Source: Lachnospiraceae bacterium UBA5902 (GTDB lineage: Bacteria > Bacillota > Clostridia > Lachnospirales > Lachnospiraceae). Taken from it: a stretch of 31,043 bases of DNA. The DNA lies in contig DJEI01000066.1 in the NCBI GenBank assembly GCA_002431865.1, positions 1-31,043 of the forward strand, read 5' to 3'. Position numbers and translations under genes: made by a program. Each line of letters begins with the position of its first letter. Position 1 is the first letter of the stretch. Below the pieces are notes generated by a model. The model was not told where the DNA came from and ran no database searches. It was given only the letters and a program-made list of their open reading frames with translations. Of the stretch, positions 30,906 through 31,043 are shown one piece after another.

Positions 30906-31043
30906 ATGATTTTAGAGTTTGGAATTTTTGTATTATGTATTTTAGTACCAATTACAATTGTCTCATTGACGAAAAACAAGACATCCGGATTAAAAATACG
31001 AGAGACAAATGCGTATGATCTGAAAATAAGTGGGATGGCGGAT
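30906..31043 (+). CDS. Start of a membrane-anchored protein (3' partial)
   Basis: An ATG at 30906, preceded by a strong AAGGAGG (30893-30899), opens a frame that runs off the end of the window (46 codons seen). The first ~20 residues are hydrophobic (ILEFGIFVLCILVPITIVSL), a signal anchor or first helix, followed by a basic, polar stretch. It may pair with the preceding small protein. Function unknown. Confidence 0.6.
   Translation, partial: MILEFGIFVLCILVPITIVSLTKNKTSGLKIRETNAYDLKISGMAD

Overview
The window looks like chromosome of a gut-type Firmicute of the class Clostridia, most likely a Lachnospiraceae member. This is an inference from strong AGGAGG-type ribosome binding sites, moderate GC, nearly all genes on one strand, and the protein families present. 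All supported genes lie on the + strand.

Region 1 (1-8045) is ordinary: the C-terminus of a large SMC/SbcC-like ATPase, a SplB-like radical SAM protein, a 4-TM membrane protein, a small charged protein, a malic enzyme, and the classic trio MoxR AAA+ ATPase / DUF58 protein / membrane transglutaminase, closed by a perfect 12-bp hairpin terminator.

Region 2 (8106-21794) is the centrepiece: one apparent 16-gene sulfate-assimilation operon with one strong promoter (TTGACT-17-TAATAT) overlaid and followed by TAGGAAT-type repeats, and one terminator. Order: cysK, sbp, cysT, cysW, cysA, aprA, aprB, cysD, cysN, metY, a small siroheme sulfite reductase, a TusA-like protein, an atypical thioredoxin (CIPC), a ThiS-like carrier, a ThiF/MoeB-like activator and a JAMM protease. 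Read as a pathway: sulfate is imported (Sbp-CysTWA), activated to APS (CysDN), reduced to sulfite by an AprAB-type reductase without PAPS, and reduced to sulfide (Sir). The sulfide can go to cysteine (CysK), or be loaded as a thiocarboxylate on the carrier (HcyF) after the protease (HcyD) trims its tail, and be used by MetY to make homocysteine. The last part matches the HcyS/HcyF/HcyD/MetY logic described for Wolinella succinogenes. Two unusual details support the reading: the carrier ends in GGGAF, so it needs trimming, and CysN carries what looks like a dead APS-kinase remnant with no P-loop, as expected if PAPS is bypassed.

Region 3 (21795-24987) has an intergenic repeat block (two 77-bp copies plus a partial third), a clear promoter (TTGAAT-17-TATAAT), then hemA and a precorrin-2 dehydrogenase/HemC fusion. 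These are tetrapyrrole steps that would supply siroheme for the sulfite reductase next door. The fusion carries a 30-bp in-frame tandem duplication.

Region 4 (24988-31043) is accessory and in parts AT-rich. It has an unknown membrane protein, a Fic-domain gene broken by an in-frame TGA, two small membrane proteins (one YhdT-like) with a PanF-type pantothenate symporter, a headless Fic C-terminal remnant starting right at the panF stop codon, a SMI1/KNR4 (SUKH) protein, a GNAT acetyltransferase with a TAA at codon 9, a long imperfect hairpin, a small unknown protein, and the start of a membrane protein that runs off the end. No RNA gene, CRISPR array or intact mobile element was recognised.
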